Assembly: GCA_900095095.1 (NCBI GenBank)
Contig: FMBT01000292.1
Location: forward strand, 930,001 to 994,000
Direction of reading: 5' to 3'
Length of the DNA stretch: 64,000 nucleotides
Origin: Fragilariopsis cylindrus CCMP1102
Lineage: Eukaryota; Bacillariophyta; Bacillariophyceae; Bacillariales; Bacillariaceae
The notes beneath the pieces are model-generated. The model was not told the DNA's origin, made no database searches, and saw only the letters and a list, made by a program, of their open reading frames with translations. This document shows, one piece after another, positions 32,015-43,081 of this stretch. Made by a program: the position numbers and the translations under genes. How positions within the stretch are numbered: the stretch's first letter is position 1; each line of letters opens with the position of its first letter.

Positions 32015-33253
32015 ATGAGATTTACTACAAAAATACTTCCTTCCCGTTCGAAGGGACTTGGCGTCATCCTTTTGAATAATTCGAAGTCGTTGCATGCATT
32101 AAATATAGATATGATAAATTGTCTCCAAGATGTATTTCAACAATGGAAAGTCGATCCATCACTTAATGCCATTCTTATTAAATCATCATCAGAAGAAACC
32201 AAAAGACCATCCTTTTGTGCCGGTGGAGATATGAAGTCGATATACAATCAGGGTCTTCAATATCATCAACAACAACAACAACAACAACAAGGAAAACAAC
32301 AGCCAACATCATCATCATCATCAGCAGCAGCAGCAGCAGCACTGCCGCCACCAGAAGATTTCTTTTATCACGAGTACAAGGTCAACTATGACATAGCCAA
32401 CTTCAATAAATTTGTGCCAATTGTATCTTTATGGGATGGACTCGTTATGGGAGGTGGAGTTGGAATTAGTATATATGGCAAATATCGAATTGCAACAGAA
32501 AATACTATCCTTTCAATGCCAGAATGTGGTATAGGATTTTTTCCAGACGTTGGATCTATGTGGTGGATGACAAGAATGCTAAAAGAACGACCGGAATTAG
32601 CGAAGTACTTAGCATTAACAGGTTATCGGATGGAGCCTGCCGATCTCGTTTATACTAGTTTGGCAACGCATTATATTCCCTCTAATCAATTGGAAGATTT
32701 GGAAGCTGCACTGGCTGAGGCTACTGTAGGAAACAAAAATGACGATAATGACGACAAGGGGGGAAATAAAGGAGATATGGATGTCGTTGCAGGTGTTCTT
32801 TTGTTGTTCCATAAGACGATACCGACTGATCATTGTAATTTGAAAATCAACAAGGAAACAATTGAAAATACATTCAATGGAGAGACTGTAGAAGAAATTT
32901 TTAATAATCTGAAGAAAGAAGATAACGAATTTAGTCGTTCAACAATAAAAACACTCGAAAAAATGTCACCAACCAGTATGAAAATTACTCTTGAAGGGTT
33001 GAAACGTGGTGCTGAATGCAAATCAATGGCGGAAGATTTACAAATGGAATATCGAATGGCAAAAGCATGTGTACGACCTGGCAGGGACTTCTACGAAGGT
33101 ATCCGTGCATTACTAGTCGATAAAGATCTTTCACCGAAATGGAATCCATCAACTTTAGAGGAAATTACAGATGATATGGTCGAAGAATATTTTTCTCCTA
33201 TTGAAAAGGAGTGGTCAAACCGTCATCAGAAAACTGAACCATCAAAACTATGA
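32015..33253 (+). CDS. HIBCH: 3-hydroxyisobutyryl-CoA hydrolase (crotonase fold)
   Basis: Single exon, 412 residues. It begins in a short basic leader (MRFTTKILPSRSK), in keeping with mitochondria. The HIBCH/enoyl-CoA hydratase-2 signature is complete: GVILLNNSKSLHALN, SFCAGGDMKSIY (oxyanion 1), WDGLVMGGGVGISIYGKYRIA, LSMPECGIGFFPDVGS with the catalytic Glu and Asp region, YLALTGYRM, and SPTSMKITLEGLKRG. A Gln/Ser/Ala tract (about 86-112) is inserted between motifs 2 and 3. The enzyme releases 3-hydroxyisobutyrate from its CoA ester in valine breakdown. Together with MMAA this suggests an active branched-chain and propionate pathway. Confidence 0.93.
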   Translation: MRFTTKILPSRSKGLGVILLNNSKSLHALNIDMINCLQDVFQQWKVDPSLNAILIKSSSEETKRPSFCAGGDMKSIYNQGLQYHQQQQQQQQGKQQPTSSSSSAAAAAALPPPEDFFYHEYKVNYDIANFNKFVPIVSLWDGLVMGGGVGISIYGKYRIATENTILSMPECGIGFFPDVGSMWWMTRMLKERPELAKYLALTGYRMEPADLVYTSLATHYIPSNQLEDLEAALAEATVGNKNDDNDDKGGNKGDMDVVAGVLLLFHKTIPTDHCNLKINKETIENTFNGETVEEIFNNLKKEDNEFSRSTIKTLEKMSPTSMKITLEGLKRGAECKSMAEDLQMEYRMAKACVRPGRDFYEGIRALLVDKDLSPKWNPSTLEEITDDMVEEYFSPIEKEWSNRHQKTEPSKL

Positions 33254-33907
33254 ATAGTATAGAGGTTATGATTAGATAGGTTATGATGATGTGTACCATG
33301 AAAATACTTCAAGTAAGCATATTATAATGATAACGTAGTACTTTTTGGAATATTTTTTCCCTTGGAATTATCAGATTGGTAAGATTGACTAGCAGATTTA
33401 TCAGAAAATCTTGGTAAAATATGTATTGATATGCAGCATTTGTACAATTCTTTATGATTCTTAGCTCCCATATATTATTCATTGGATAATACTGCACTGA
33501 ATACCTGTAGTATGCCTAGCTTTATCATATTTTCAGTATAATGAGTCAGACATCCATACTGTATTACTAGTCGTATACACACTCATCCCTATCTAACAGT
33601 ATGTATCCGTTATGAACATTACATATTACAGTATGCACAAAGTATGATATGAACAAGATGAAAAGTGATGCATCGAAAGGATCTCTTCTCATTCATTCTC
33701 ATTTATTTAGTTGTTGTTATCATGCGGTAAATGCGCGTAATTTTAAAATCAATAATAAGTTTGACCGCAATTTTTTGACAATACGCAGTACAGTAGTTAC
33801 AGTAACTTTCAACTCAGCATTATGAATAAGCAGGTCAGTCAATAAAAATAATATACAAAACACAAAGCAAATAGACTACAATTTCAATCATTGTCAAATT
33901 AGAAATC
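33254..33907. other. Intergenic region between tandem genes
   Basis: About 650 bp, AT-rich; nothing recognisable. A short ATG frame followed by GT at 33822 cannot be spliced in phase to the BRCT gene. Confidence 0.5.
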
Positions 33908-35931
33908 ATGTTGTCGTCAACAAGTACTGGTAGTAGTAGCATTAGCGGTATCATTTCCGGAGAAAGGAAACGATCTCGAAAAGAAATGGAAATCTCCTCA
34001 TCCGCCGATCAACTTGATAATACAAATGGCAATACTACGTCGAAAGTAGATACCGATGCTGACCACCAAAAAATAATAGTAGACACTGCAAGCCTGCTGC
34101 AGGGAGTGGTTGCTTCTTTAAGTGGGTATGATCAACATAGAAAGGAGGAATTGCATCAGCTCATTTTATCGTTAGGTGGAAGGTATGTAACAATACAGTT
34201 CAATTGTTTCTCGTATATTGATTGATTGATTGATTCTACAAGCATCATTCTATAATACTGTACTGTATTATACAACCGTCAAGTACTGAAAATCAAATAC
34301 TGGTTCATTGCGTTATTTTGCTTGTTATTATCGTATTATTTACTAATTTTTGGAAACATATTAGGTACACACGAGAATTAAATTTGGATAAAAATACACA
34401 TTTGATAACCGAGGTAGCACGGGGTGCAAAGTATAAATTAGCGGTATCATCGTCGGATACAACACAAATTGTACATATCGTAACACCATCGTGGTTGAAT
34501 TCCACGTCAGAAACTGGTCAAAGATCATTAGAATCGGATCATAAACTCGAATTATTATTGACAGGAACAGCAGCATCAGCATCTGATGCTGTTGATTCAA
34601 AACCTTCTATTTTGTCTCTTGTTAATGATGCTTTGGGCGGTGACCCTGCTCTTCAACTGATAATGGGAATGAATGAAAATTCTTCATCACATACATCATC
34701 ATCCATTTTTGAAAATCTTCATTTTTATCTTATCGGCTTTGAAAGTGACGTTGAACTAAAACAAAAAATAAGTAAACTTGTCCGTCGTGGAAATGGTACA
34801 ATATATTGGGATATGAATGAAGATATATCTATCCTACTATTGTGCGATACATGTGACGAGACTTTACAAAAGGCAGCTATGGTGGTATCACTCCATCATG
34901 TTAATCAACCACGTGCTGTCTCTCCCCTATGGGTTATTGATTCATACAAGCAGAATGTATTGAAATCTGCGGCGTACCCACCAGTAACTCCAACAGCAGA
35001 AGTAGCAGCAGCAGCGGCTTATAATAATAAAACTCACAACAATAACGAACGAAAGATGACGAAGTCAACAAAGAAAATTGGACTAACAAAACCATCGTCG
35101 AAGATACCATCAACATTGTCATCGACTACGTCCAACTTTTCTGTCTTTCGTGGATGTCTTTTTTCATTGGTACGAAGCTCTACATTGGCCGAACTCGAAG
35201 AGTCTTCTGAAAAAAAAGTTACACATGATAACAATATTGATTTTGACATAGGTGAACAAGAAACCTTCATCAAGGCTCATGGTGGTCAAATACTTTCCAT
35301 GAAGCTTTTAGATGCATTGTGGGCAGATGCGAAAAATAAGAATACTGTTATCGGTACCAATGGCTCATCATCGACAAAAACAACAACGACAGCATTTAGT
35401 AGTACTAATAGACGCAAGTGTCATATCGTTTGTTGGGGTGGATGTCCACCACGACTTGATACGAGTCCCCTTGTTTCACAGTTGCAACGAAACGACCTAT
35501 GCGAACTAATTTTAGTTACACCGATTTGGGTCCAGGTATGTGTTAGTATGAAAAAACGAATCCAACCACACCGTATGCCTTTGGTTTTGATGCCTCAATC
35601 GTGGCCAATGAAATCACTCGATGACAACGATGACGACGACAACAATGTTCGGAAACTTGAAATATCCTTGACTGGTTTTCAGGGAACTGAGAAGGCAGTC
35701 ATTATTCATCTACTCCAAGCTATCGGTGGTGTTTATCATAATAATATGAGCAATATCAACTCGCATTTGATATTTAAGAAAAATGCAACAGGATTAAAAC
35801 TGCAGAAGGCAAACGAATGGGGTTTGCATGTAGTTTCAATTCAATGGTTGTATCATGTTCTCGAACATGGTTATGGTGGAGATAAAAATGACATACTTGG
35901 TTGTGAGAAAAGATTCTCGCTGGCTGTCTAA
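33908..35931 (+). CDS. Multi-BRCT protein, TopBP1/Dpb11/Rad4-like
   Basis: Exons 33908-34182 and 34365-35931, 613 residues. Four BRCT-like units can be traced. One spans the intron (VVASLSGYD, LILSLGGRYTRELNLDKNTHLI, VTPSWLNS). The second is at about 200-290 (LHFYLIGFES, GTIYWDMNED, AVSPLWVIDSYK). The third is at about 350-470 (FRGCLFSL, IKAHGGQIL, LVTPIWVQVCV). The last is at the C-terminus (LEISLTGFQG, LQAIGGVYHNN, VVSIQWLYHVLEHG). Such tandem arrays bind phosphopeptides in replication initiation and DNA-damage checkpoints. The basic, Ser-rich N-terminus (ERKRSRKE) looks like a nuclear localisation signal. TopBP1 family membership is inferred from architecture; Rtt107/PTIP-like proteins are alternatives. 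Confidence 0.75.
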
Positions 35932-36097
35932 TTAATTAATTTAAAAGTTTTCGTCGTAACTAAGTCGTAGTCGCATCGAACGACAAATTAAATTATCCTC
36001 TCAATTTTCTTTAGGAAATAATAATAATATTGATTAAAAAGATTATTATAATATAAAAATACAATTTGTTATTTGATTAACAACGCTGATCGGAAAA

Positions 36098-36602
36098 TTA
36101 CTGTTGTCCTCCAGTTTTACTCGTCTCTTCTCTTAATTTTTGTAGTTGCGTCGTTTGTTCCTCTGAAAGTTCCACGTCGGCAGCTATATGCTTACCAAAC
36201 GCAACGTTGTTGTTTGGTGTCTCATCAAGTGATCCAGCGGATATAGATTTTTTTGTCCTAGCTGTTTGTGTAAGATGACCCAAATAACCATTCCATTCTG
36301 TATAGAATTGTTTCAATTGTACTTCTTCGGTTACTTTCTTAAATAAATTGAATTCGGATTTCACGTACTGATCACCTGTATTTTATGTGTATCATTGAAA
36401 GAAATAGAAATATTTACCAGTAGGGTAAGCCACTTGAATGTATTATAGATAAATAAGATGAAATATAGATAAATTATGCGTTTCAAATAGGCAGTTGATT
36501 CGTACCTAAGGCTCTCATTTCATTAGGCAGGTAATCTTTATGAGATCTGAGTATGCTCCTATACAATATCACTGCCGAATTTTTCGCTCTAGATGTTGCC
36601 AT
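36098..36602 (-). CDS. Succinate dehydrogenase assembly factor SDHAF3/ACN9-like (LYR type)
   Basis: Exons 36602-36506 and 36375-36098 join through a split Gly codon to 124 residues. The N-terminal exon gives VILYRSILRSHKDYLPNEMR (an LYR-type motif), then LGDQYVKSEFNLFKK, FYTEWNGYLGHLTQ, VAFGKHIAADVELSEEQTTQL. These match the SDHAF3 order (L-YR; LGDxYVKxEFxxHK; FxxEWxxY; FGxxL; EQxxQL). SDHAF3 helps mature the Fe-S subunit of complex II in mitochondria. The exon before the intron is essential because the C-terminal exon alone would look like an orphan. Convergent with the BRCT gene (166 bp). Confidence 0.85.
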
Positions 36603-37663
36603 GATTGTATATTATCCTACTTTATTTCTCAAAGAGCTATGTTTCTTTATTTCCTTCCTATCGATAGTTATGTTCTTGTCGTATCTATTGCTCTACTTGA
36701 TACTGTCGTTCCTTTTTATTTTCTTCTGGCTATCTCGCTGTACAGATACCGTATTGTGATAGGTGATAGTAATAGAGCACTGATTCATTCATTTTTTTGG
36801 TCTGATACGCGGTATTGAATTTCTGATGAGCAAAGAAAAAAATGTTTTGAGCCTATATAAGTATGTACATACCATTCATAGATTGATCCTTACCTAGTCT
36901 AGCTACTTCATACTACTATAGTCGTACAGTAGTGTATGTCTACATTAAATACACCTACACTAATAATTACAATATGATATATAGATATAGATATGAATAT
37001 CTACCGTACAGGAGGTACTATTAGTACACTGTACTTTTTCTTACATCTGATAAGAGTACATGATGCTACTTTGAGAGTTCTTTAACACCCAGAATTATAG
37101 CTATATATCATACATGCATCACTATTACTACGGTAAAAGTAGTAGGAAGATTTAGGAATTGCTTTCTAAGCAGATTGATTCTATATAGAGCTAGCACTAG
37201 CTCTTACTGGACAAAAGCATATTACGATAATTTTCTACGCACATGATCGGATGTCGAAGATGAACGCTACAGTGCTAGCTAGTGTTAAAGATCGATAACA
37301 TAGCTACTCAATAGTTTGCTATATAGGATATAGGGTAATTGGATTTTTTTTAGTGGGCAATATATTATTTATGAGCACTGTGTATTTAATCTAAGTAAAA
37401 GTAAAATGGTTTCATTAAACGTATATGTTTCAAATTTGATTTCTTTCCTTGCACGAAGCTTTCGACAAAAAAAAAGAATTCCGAGTGGGCAAAAAAGGTC
37501 AAACAAAATCAACACTAATGCGACGAGGAGGTCGAATCGATTGATTGGAAAAACATTCTTCTTCGAGGAGGACATCGGCGATACGATTTGATTTGGTATG
37601 ATTTATTTATGGTGGTAGGTAGTTCTTGTTTTCATAATAAAAAACTATAACTATTTATTGAAA
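36603..37663. other. Intergenic region between tandem minus-strand genes
   Basis: About 1.06 kb. Short plus-strand frames (36540-36818, 37406-37591) are out of context. Small inverted repeats occur (GCTAGCACTAGC near 37190 and GTGCTAGCTAG near 37272). No gene seen. Confidence 0.5.
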
Positions 37664-38790
37664 TTAAAGTGCTTTCATTCCCATCATTCCGCGCAATTGT
37701 TCGAAGATAACTAGTTGTAGAGTTGTTGTTGGAGCGAATCTTGACCAAATTGGCATAAATCCACGCCAGAAAGTTAGTGGGCCTTCATTCTTTGCAATCT
37801 TCATGGCACAATCTAAGGCGTTGTTGTAAATCTTAGCATCGGCAGGTTGGTTCATTAATCGCGTACGGACCATGTCAAATGGTGAAACAGTACATGTCAT
37901 GAAAAATCCTGCTGCAACGGCTGATAAAAATTGTGTTGGAAGTGCAGTCTTTGAAAGACCAGTGAGTTCTACAACATACCCCTTTGTTGTATCGTAACAT
38001 GCCATCTTAGTTCCGTTCAACACCATAGCACGAGCGACATTGGAGTCAATTCCACGGTAGAATCCACCCATACCTTGATTTTTGAAAAGTTCTGATGCAG
38101 TTTTAGAAATCGATGGAACTTCTCGTCCGGCACTGGTCATCATTTTTGTTTTAAGAACATCGAATGGATTTCCAGCAAGACTTCCAATTGCACCGGCAGC
38201 ACTTCCTGCAAGGAATTTCTTGTAAAATGGTGCACTTGGGTCATTGGCTCCCATCAAAACCTTGATCGGTTCATAAAGACCGAGACGAAGTGATGTGTAT
38301 GATGCCTCACGAAGCCATGCAGCATTAACTCCCTTCCATAGTGCAGCAACTCCCTCATCGGCTATAACCTTGTTCACGGTTCCTCTCATACCAAGAGCTG
38401 AGTATTCGGAAGAAATTTGGATACGAGTTTTGACGACATCGATAGGATGGATGAAGCTCACCTTTAAGAAAAAAAATTGAAAGTCAAAGACAAAATTTTT
38501 ATATTGCGAAAGGTATATTTTTCCACATACATTAAAAAAGTCGGAATAGACACAGAATGATGGTCAGAGAAAGAGATAAAGTCATCTGAAGAATTTTAAA
38601 GAAAAATTGGACGTCGTCATTTCCTGACAATAAAGATAGTCATAATATGTACTATGGCACGTACGGTGATGACAGCAGCAGTTCCTGCCATACCCACTTG
38701 AGTAAGTAGGCTGGGTGGAGCAACAACCGATGTTGCTAGGTGCATGTTTTGATTCTTAACGCTCATTTTGCTTGTTGTCGTTTTGTTCAT
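37664..38790 (-). CDS. Mitochondrial carrier (SLC25), oxoglutarate/dicarboxylate-like
   Basis: Exons 38790-38665 and 38461-37664 join in phase 0 (T|VSFIHP) to 307 residues, the normal carrier length. The three signature repeats are PIDVVKTRIQ, PFDVLKTKMM and PFDMVRTRLM. Matching partners are LWKGVNAAWLREASYTSLRLGLYE and FYRGIDSNVARAMVLNGTKMACYD, and the last repeat ends in FWRGFMPIWSRFAPTTTLQLVIFE. The RxxxxT/S contact residues and LREAxYTSLRLGLYE recall the 2-oxoglutarate/malate and uncoupling-protein branch. The exact substrate is not readable. Confidence 0.92.
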
Positions 38791-39315
38791 TTGAATTTCC
38801 TATCTATTGGATTAGATTTGTTTTTGTGAATTCTGATGGAAGTGGCGTGTGGTGATAATTTGATGGCTTAACGTCCAAGAGTTTTCACTTTCTTTGCATC
38901 AAATCACCCCCAATGGTTTTTGAAGAAAAGCGTTCGGCGCACTTTGGGGCTCGCTCATGGCGAAAGCGATAGAAAAATCCTCATAGTAACATGCAAATTT
39001 CCCCCAAATCTTGGCCACGTCATTTATCGCTAAGTACTTCGTAGAAGAATAGCAAATTGGCGAACCACAAATTGATATGACGAAATATGAGTAGGGCCAC
39101 GTCAAGAAGACGCGCGAGACACACATGCATGGCCCTGTTGCAGTTTTCAGTAAAAGGTAAGAAGTGAAACGCAATACTACGGTACAGTACAATGCTAGCT
39201 ACAAATAGATGCAGAAAAGAAGAGTCCTTCAAAAGTTTAGAATACTTCAGAACTGGACTTTTCTTAGATACTACAGTAACTAATGCTGTGAACATAATTT
39301 CTTGTAGATAGTTAT
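38791..39315. other. Intergenic region between tandem minus-strand genes
   Basis: About 525 bp upstream of the carrier and downstream of the WAPL-like gene. Overlapping minus-strand frames here lack any family feature. Nothing recognised. Confidence 0.5.
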
Positions 39316-42300
39316 TTACTCTAAAGGAGATTCTTCAAACTTAATAATATCATTCAATTCTTCAATCAACTTTTTAACAGGAGCAATGATAGCAAAACTA
39401 ACTTGTCCCATTGAAATATGATAATAATTGCAGTAGGCCTTGAGAGTATTAACAATCAGTGTCAGATCAGACGAACTTCCATCCTTATTCGGAGGCATTT
39501 GATCCTTTATAAGGGTTTGAATAGTGACTGATGATTCGGGATCATCATTGTTAGGCTCTGTTATCAAACACGCCAATACTACACAGCCATTTCCAGCGGC
39601 AACTAAATTTTCTTCCTCGTGTTTATGTAGTCCTTCGTCTTCATCATTGCTGGTATTATTAGAATTGTTGTTTCGTTCGTTGGTATCCTCATTGCTCGCC
39701 TTCGTATTACCAATTGCTAGAATTTCTTCTCGAAATGAATCTGTTTGTTTGACGATCCATTGGCATAGCCACTTCAACCATGATATGGAACTACCCGACT
39801 GCAACACCACGTTGATTTCCGTTAACATCCTGCATATATCGGAACCTTCAATTATGTTCGCGAAAGTAGTTAAACAGAAAAGTGCGCAGTCGTAACGATG
39901 CATATCATGATCAGTCAATCTCTTCAAGCTGGGCAAACTTGTTTTAATTGATTTTGTATCTTCCAATTTAAATACAAGCTTAGCAAGGACGTCAATGCCT
40001 CGAATGGTGACGGTAGGTTTCTCTCTGTTGTCACTTATAGAAGCATTGCAGACGTTCGAAATCTTCAGTTGTTCCGCAGCCAATGGATTGTCGTGCGTCA
40101 AGCTTGTCAGAGTCCGAAGGGCTGAAGACATAACTTCACTTCTTTTCTGATCGAGCTGGCTGAGGTCACACAGTGAACACTCTCGCAAGAATAGTAAAAT
40201 ATGAAAGATCAGACCTTCTTTCCGTTCTTCGAACGAGAATGGGTCATCTTCGCAAAAGCTTCTTCGGTTTTGTTCACAGAAGAAACAAGCTTCGTCTGTC
40301 AAAGATGCCAGAAGCTTCAGTCGAGTTAGACAATAATTCCAATACTCTTGATCAACCCTATAATCGGTACTCGCAAAAACGAGTTTTGTCGCGACGACCA
40401 TCGACTGCGACATGGTGGTTGCCAGTAAAGGGATAATCCCACTCTTTCCTATCAAGCGATTTGTTACCATGAATATGTTGTTATTTTCGTCATCTTCCCC
40501 AATGTCGTCATCATCATTCATTTCACCCCCTCTCGTTCCCGAATTTTCTTCCCCTTCTAAACACGATGGTTCGCCTTCTTTCTCCTTACCTGTCAAGATT
40601 CGAGTAAGTGATTCTAGACAAACCATAGATAACCACGGACAATCCCCTTCCGGGAAGATTCCCTGACGCAACGGACATCTTCCCTTCAAATAGAATGCCT
40701 TTTGCAAATTTTCACCTTCCCCAGCGACAATTCCTTCGGTGGATTCGATAAGCACCTTGGAACGTAAGTTAGTTATTTTCTTGGACATACGCTTCATGAA
40801 AACCGAAGTATCCACTGTTGATTCAGATACAATCGAGCTCTCGTCATCTAATCCATCAAATGATTGTGACCCAGACGCAACATTCTTTCTACTAGAACGT
40901 TTATGAACAGATGATTTGTCGGCGAAGCTAAGTTCATCACTCTCGTGCACATTGCGACGAGACGACTTTGTTCTCCCAGTCCTCTGTTTTTGTTGTATGG
41001 CACCTCTTTTGTTAGGTGGGGGCATACTTTTACTGTCATCGTTGACGCTGTCGACATCCACTTGTTCCGGAATAGATTCCATCTTAATAGTCAGCGATGA
41101 TTGAAGAGGATCAGATACCACGCCAGATTCCATTTTCAGCTTTCGTCGTTTCTTCCTATTCCTTCTTCCCAACGCTGTTGGATCTCCTGCCTTCTTCAAC
41201 GGTGACGACGGAGGACTGTTGTTGTTGCTGCTGGAAGTTCCCAACGATCGCTTACGAGCAGGACTCTGGCGAAGAGGCGAGATGGGTAGATCGATAGTGC
41301 CAGTCGTTGGTAGGATTTTAGAAGGAGAAGAATGGGAGGATGCAGATGACAGCACTCGCGATGACGATGTTGCAATAGTAGCCGCAGGGGTAGCTTTTGT
41401 AGGAACTGGGGAGGCTGGTACCATGAGTCTCAAAATTCCGGAAAGAACCGCTCCCCGCTCTAACACTGCCAATCGTATTTTTCTGGCCATAGAAACTGAC
41501 TTTACTGCTCCCATTGCAGCAACAGAATGTTCGGGCGACATGGTACAATCCCACGACACGAAATATAAAATGCATGCCAATACATCCTTCATTTCAGGGG
41601 TCAGTTTTTGTGTGGATTTATCGTTAGCGGGGACATCCGTGATGTTTACAGCGACGCCTCCTGTTTGTGAAATTTCTTTTTCCTTTCGTCTTGCACTCTT
41701 CGTTCTACTCTTTGTTGGTGGCATACCAGCCCTATTAGAACCCCCACTTGCTAGAGAAGAGTCGCACGACGATGACGAAGAAATGCTTTTATTAAAAGTG
41801 CTGCTGCTCGTTGTGGCCATCGCCAAGATCTCGAAAATAGAAGACCATATTTTAGGTATCGGTGACATTTTCTTGGATCTTTTTGAAGGTGATAGTGACG
41901 AATCATCGTTTCTATCACCGTCATCGGCAACTCCATCAATGTTACCACCTTGCCAAAGAATTGATCTGGTTTTCCGACTGGACAATAATGTCACTAGGTC
42001 AATAGCGGCATCAATTGCCTTAGAATGGTGAATTCTTTTCGACAAAATGGTAGAACATAGATAGGAACATTCATCGTGTATCATTTGATATGTTCCAGCA
42101 TCTTGAACCGCGTAGGCACTAGATCCCATTCCCCGATGGACGGATATACGGGTCATTGCTATCGTCCGTACAATCGAACCAGAAGCAGTAGTATTCGTAT
42201 TCGTTGTGCAGGATGAGGCGGAGGAACGCGTAGATGATAAATCATCTTCATATTCATCCTCATCATGTTGTCGTTGAAGACGTCTTCTCGATGCTAGTGT

Positions 42301-42645
42301 TCTCTTTCGACTTGCCGTTACCTTAACTCCTTTTTTTGTGGCCTTATCCTTGGAAGATGACGAGAAAGATAATGAATCCTCTAAATTAGTTGCCTCCGTC
42401 GTCGACCGTTTTGTCATCGGAGGATGACTACCAATGCTGCCGCTAGCACTGGCACTCGCGCCGTCACTGCAGGCGGAGTCCTGACGCCTACTATAATTAT
42501 TTCCGAATTTATTTTTCTTTCTCATTGTTGTCACCTTCCTCATTGGTGTTTTTAATGTTGTCGTCGTCGTCGTAATTTTATCGAAATCAAACAACGACTC
42601 CTCCCCACCACGACAACTTCCGAATCCTGAATCGTCAAAATCCAT
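39316..42645 (-). CDS. WAPL-like helical-repeat protein (cohesin release)
   Basis: Single uninterrupted 1109-residue frame. The first 150 residues are disordered and basic (MRKKNKFG, KRTLASRRR). The ordered part starts near AGTYQMIHDECSYL and includes LACILYFVSWDC, CLESLTRILTGKE, and ALRTLTSLTHDNPLAAEQL. The last resembles the LINLTHDN signature of Wings-apart-like proteins. The tail has YDCALFCLTTFANIIEG and AAGNGCVVLACLIT. WAPL, with Pds5, opens cohesin rings. Low-complexity Ser, Asp and Glu inserts break up the helices. The call rests on a few short motifs and overall architecture. A 270-codon antisense frame (41219-42031) is a composition shadow. Confidence 0.6.
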   Translation of the reverse strand: MDFDDSGFGSCRGGEESLFDFDKITTTTTTLKTPMRKVTTMRKKNKFGNNYSRRQDSACSDGASASASGSIGSHPPMTKRSTTEATNLEDSLSFSSSSKDKATKKGVKVTASRKRTLASRRRLQRQHDEDEYEDDLSSTRSSASSCTTNTNTTASGSIVRTIAMTRISVHRGMGSSAYAVQDAGTYQMIHDECSYLCSTILSKRIHHSKAIDAAIDLVTLLSSRKTRSILWQGGNIDGVADDGDRNDDSSLSPSKRSKKMSPIPKIWSSIFEILAMATTSSSTFNKSISSSSSCDSSLASGGSNRAGMPPTKSRTKSARRKEKEISQTGGVAVNITDVPANDKSTQKLTPEMKDVLACILYFVSWDCTMSPEHSVAAMGAVKSVSMARKIRLAVLERGAVLSGILRLMVPASPVPTKATPAATIATSSSRVLSSASSHSSPSKILPTTGTIDLPISPLRQSPARKRSLGTSSSNNNSPPSSPLKKAGDPTALGRRNRKKRRKLKMESGVVSDPLQSSLTIKMESIPEQVDVDSVNDDSKSMPPPNKRGAIQQKQRTGRTKSSRRNVHESDELSFADKSSVHKRSSRKNVASGSQSFDGLDDESSIVSESTVDTSVFMKRMSKKITNLRSKVLIESTEGIVAGEGENLQKAFYLKGRCPLRQGIFPEGDCPWLSMVCLESLTRILTGKEKEGEPSCLEGEENSGTRGGEMNDDDDIGEDDENNNIFMVTNRLIGKSGIIPLLATTMSQSMVVATKLVFASTDYRVDQEYWNYCLTRLKLLASLTDEACFFCEQNRRSFCEDDPFSFEERKEGLIFHILLFLRECSLCDLSQLDQKRSEVMSSALRTLTSLTHDNPLAAEQLKISNVCNASISDNREKPTVTIRGIDVLAKLVFKLEDTKSIKTSLPSLKRLTDHDMHRYDCALFCLTTFANIIEGSDICRMLTEINVVLQSGSSISWLKWLCQWIVKQTDSFREEILAIGNTKASNEDTNERNNNSNNTSNDEDEGLHKHEEENLVAAGNGCVVLACLITEPNNDDPESSVTIQTLIKDQMPPNKDGSSSDLTLIVNTLKAYCNYYHISMGQVSFAIIAPVKKLIEELNDIIKFEESPLE

Positions 42646-43081
42646 TATTTTTGTTTTGCAAAATTTGGAAATGACGCTGTGAACTAACTGCGAACTACGA
42701 ATATCTTTGAATATTCTACTACTGGCCCAATGCCTTTGTCTCTTAGATTCTCTTGGTGTTGCAAAAGGCTTTTGTGCAATTATTATTTATCTCTCCGCCA
42801 TCTTCTTTCTAAAGTATGACATTTTCAAAAGAAATGAAATTACCGGTACAGTAGTTGAGTCGGCACGCGCGCGGCGCGCTGTAATTTTTTAAAATATGTT
42901 TATTTTACTGAAATAGTCCTAAAATCTTTCTCGTCTCGTTATTGTGAAATATCTTCTCTGCCTGTTTGAAGATTCATCAATCTCTTCTGATTGTTGCATG
43001 ATGGATTGGATGACCCTTCTTCTTACAAAATTCGATCGGATCAATTCACAATACTAACTTCAGACATATTACCTGTACTGT
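42646..43081. other. Divergent intergenic region
   Basis: About 436 bp between the WAPL-like and kinase-like genes. It contains a GC-rich block GGCACGCGCGCGGCGCGC at 42862-42879 in otherwise AT-rich DNA. No gene seen. Confidence 0.5.

Noticed and set aside
31656-32095. Overlapping minus-strand frames upstream of HIBCH
   Set aside because: Phe/Ser-rich composition artefacts of the complementary A-rich promoter sequence.
41219-42031. 270-codon plus-strand frame
   Set aside because: Entirely antisense to the WAPL-like gene and made of the complement of its Ser/Asp-rich codons.
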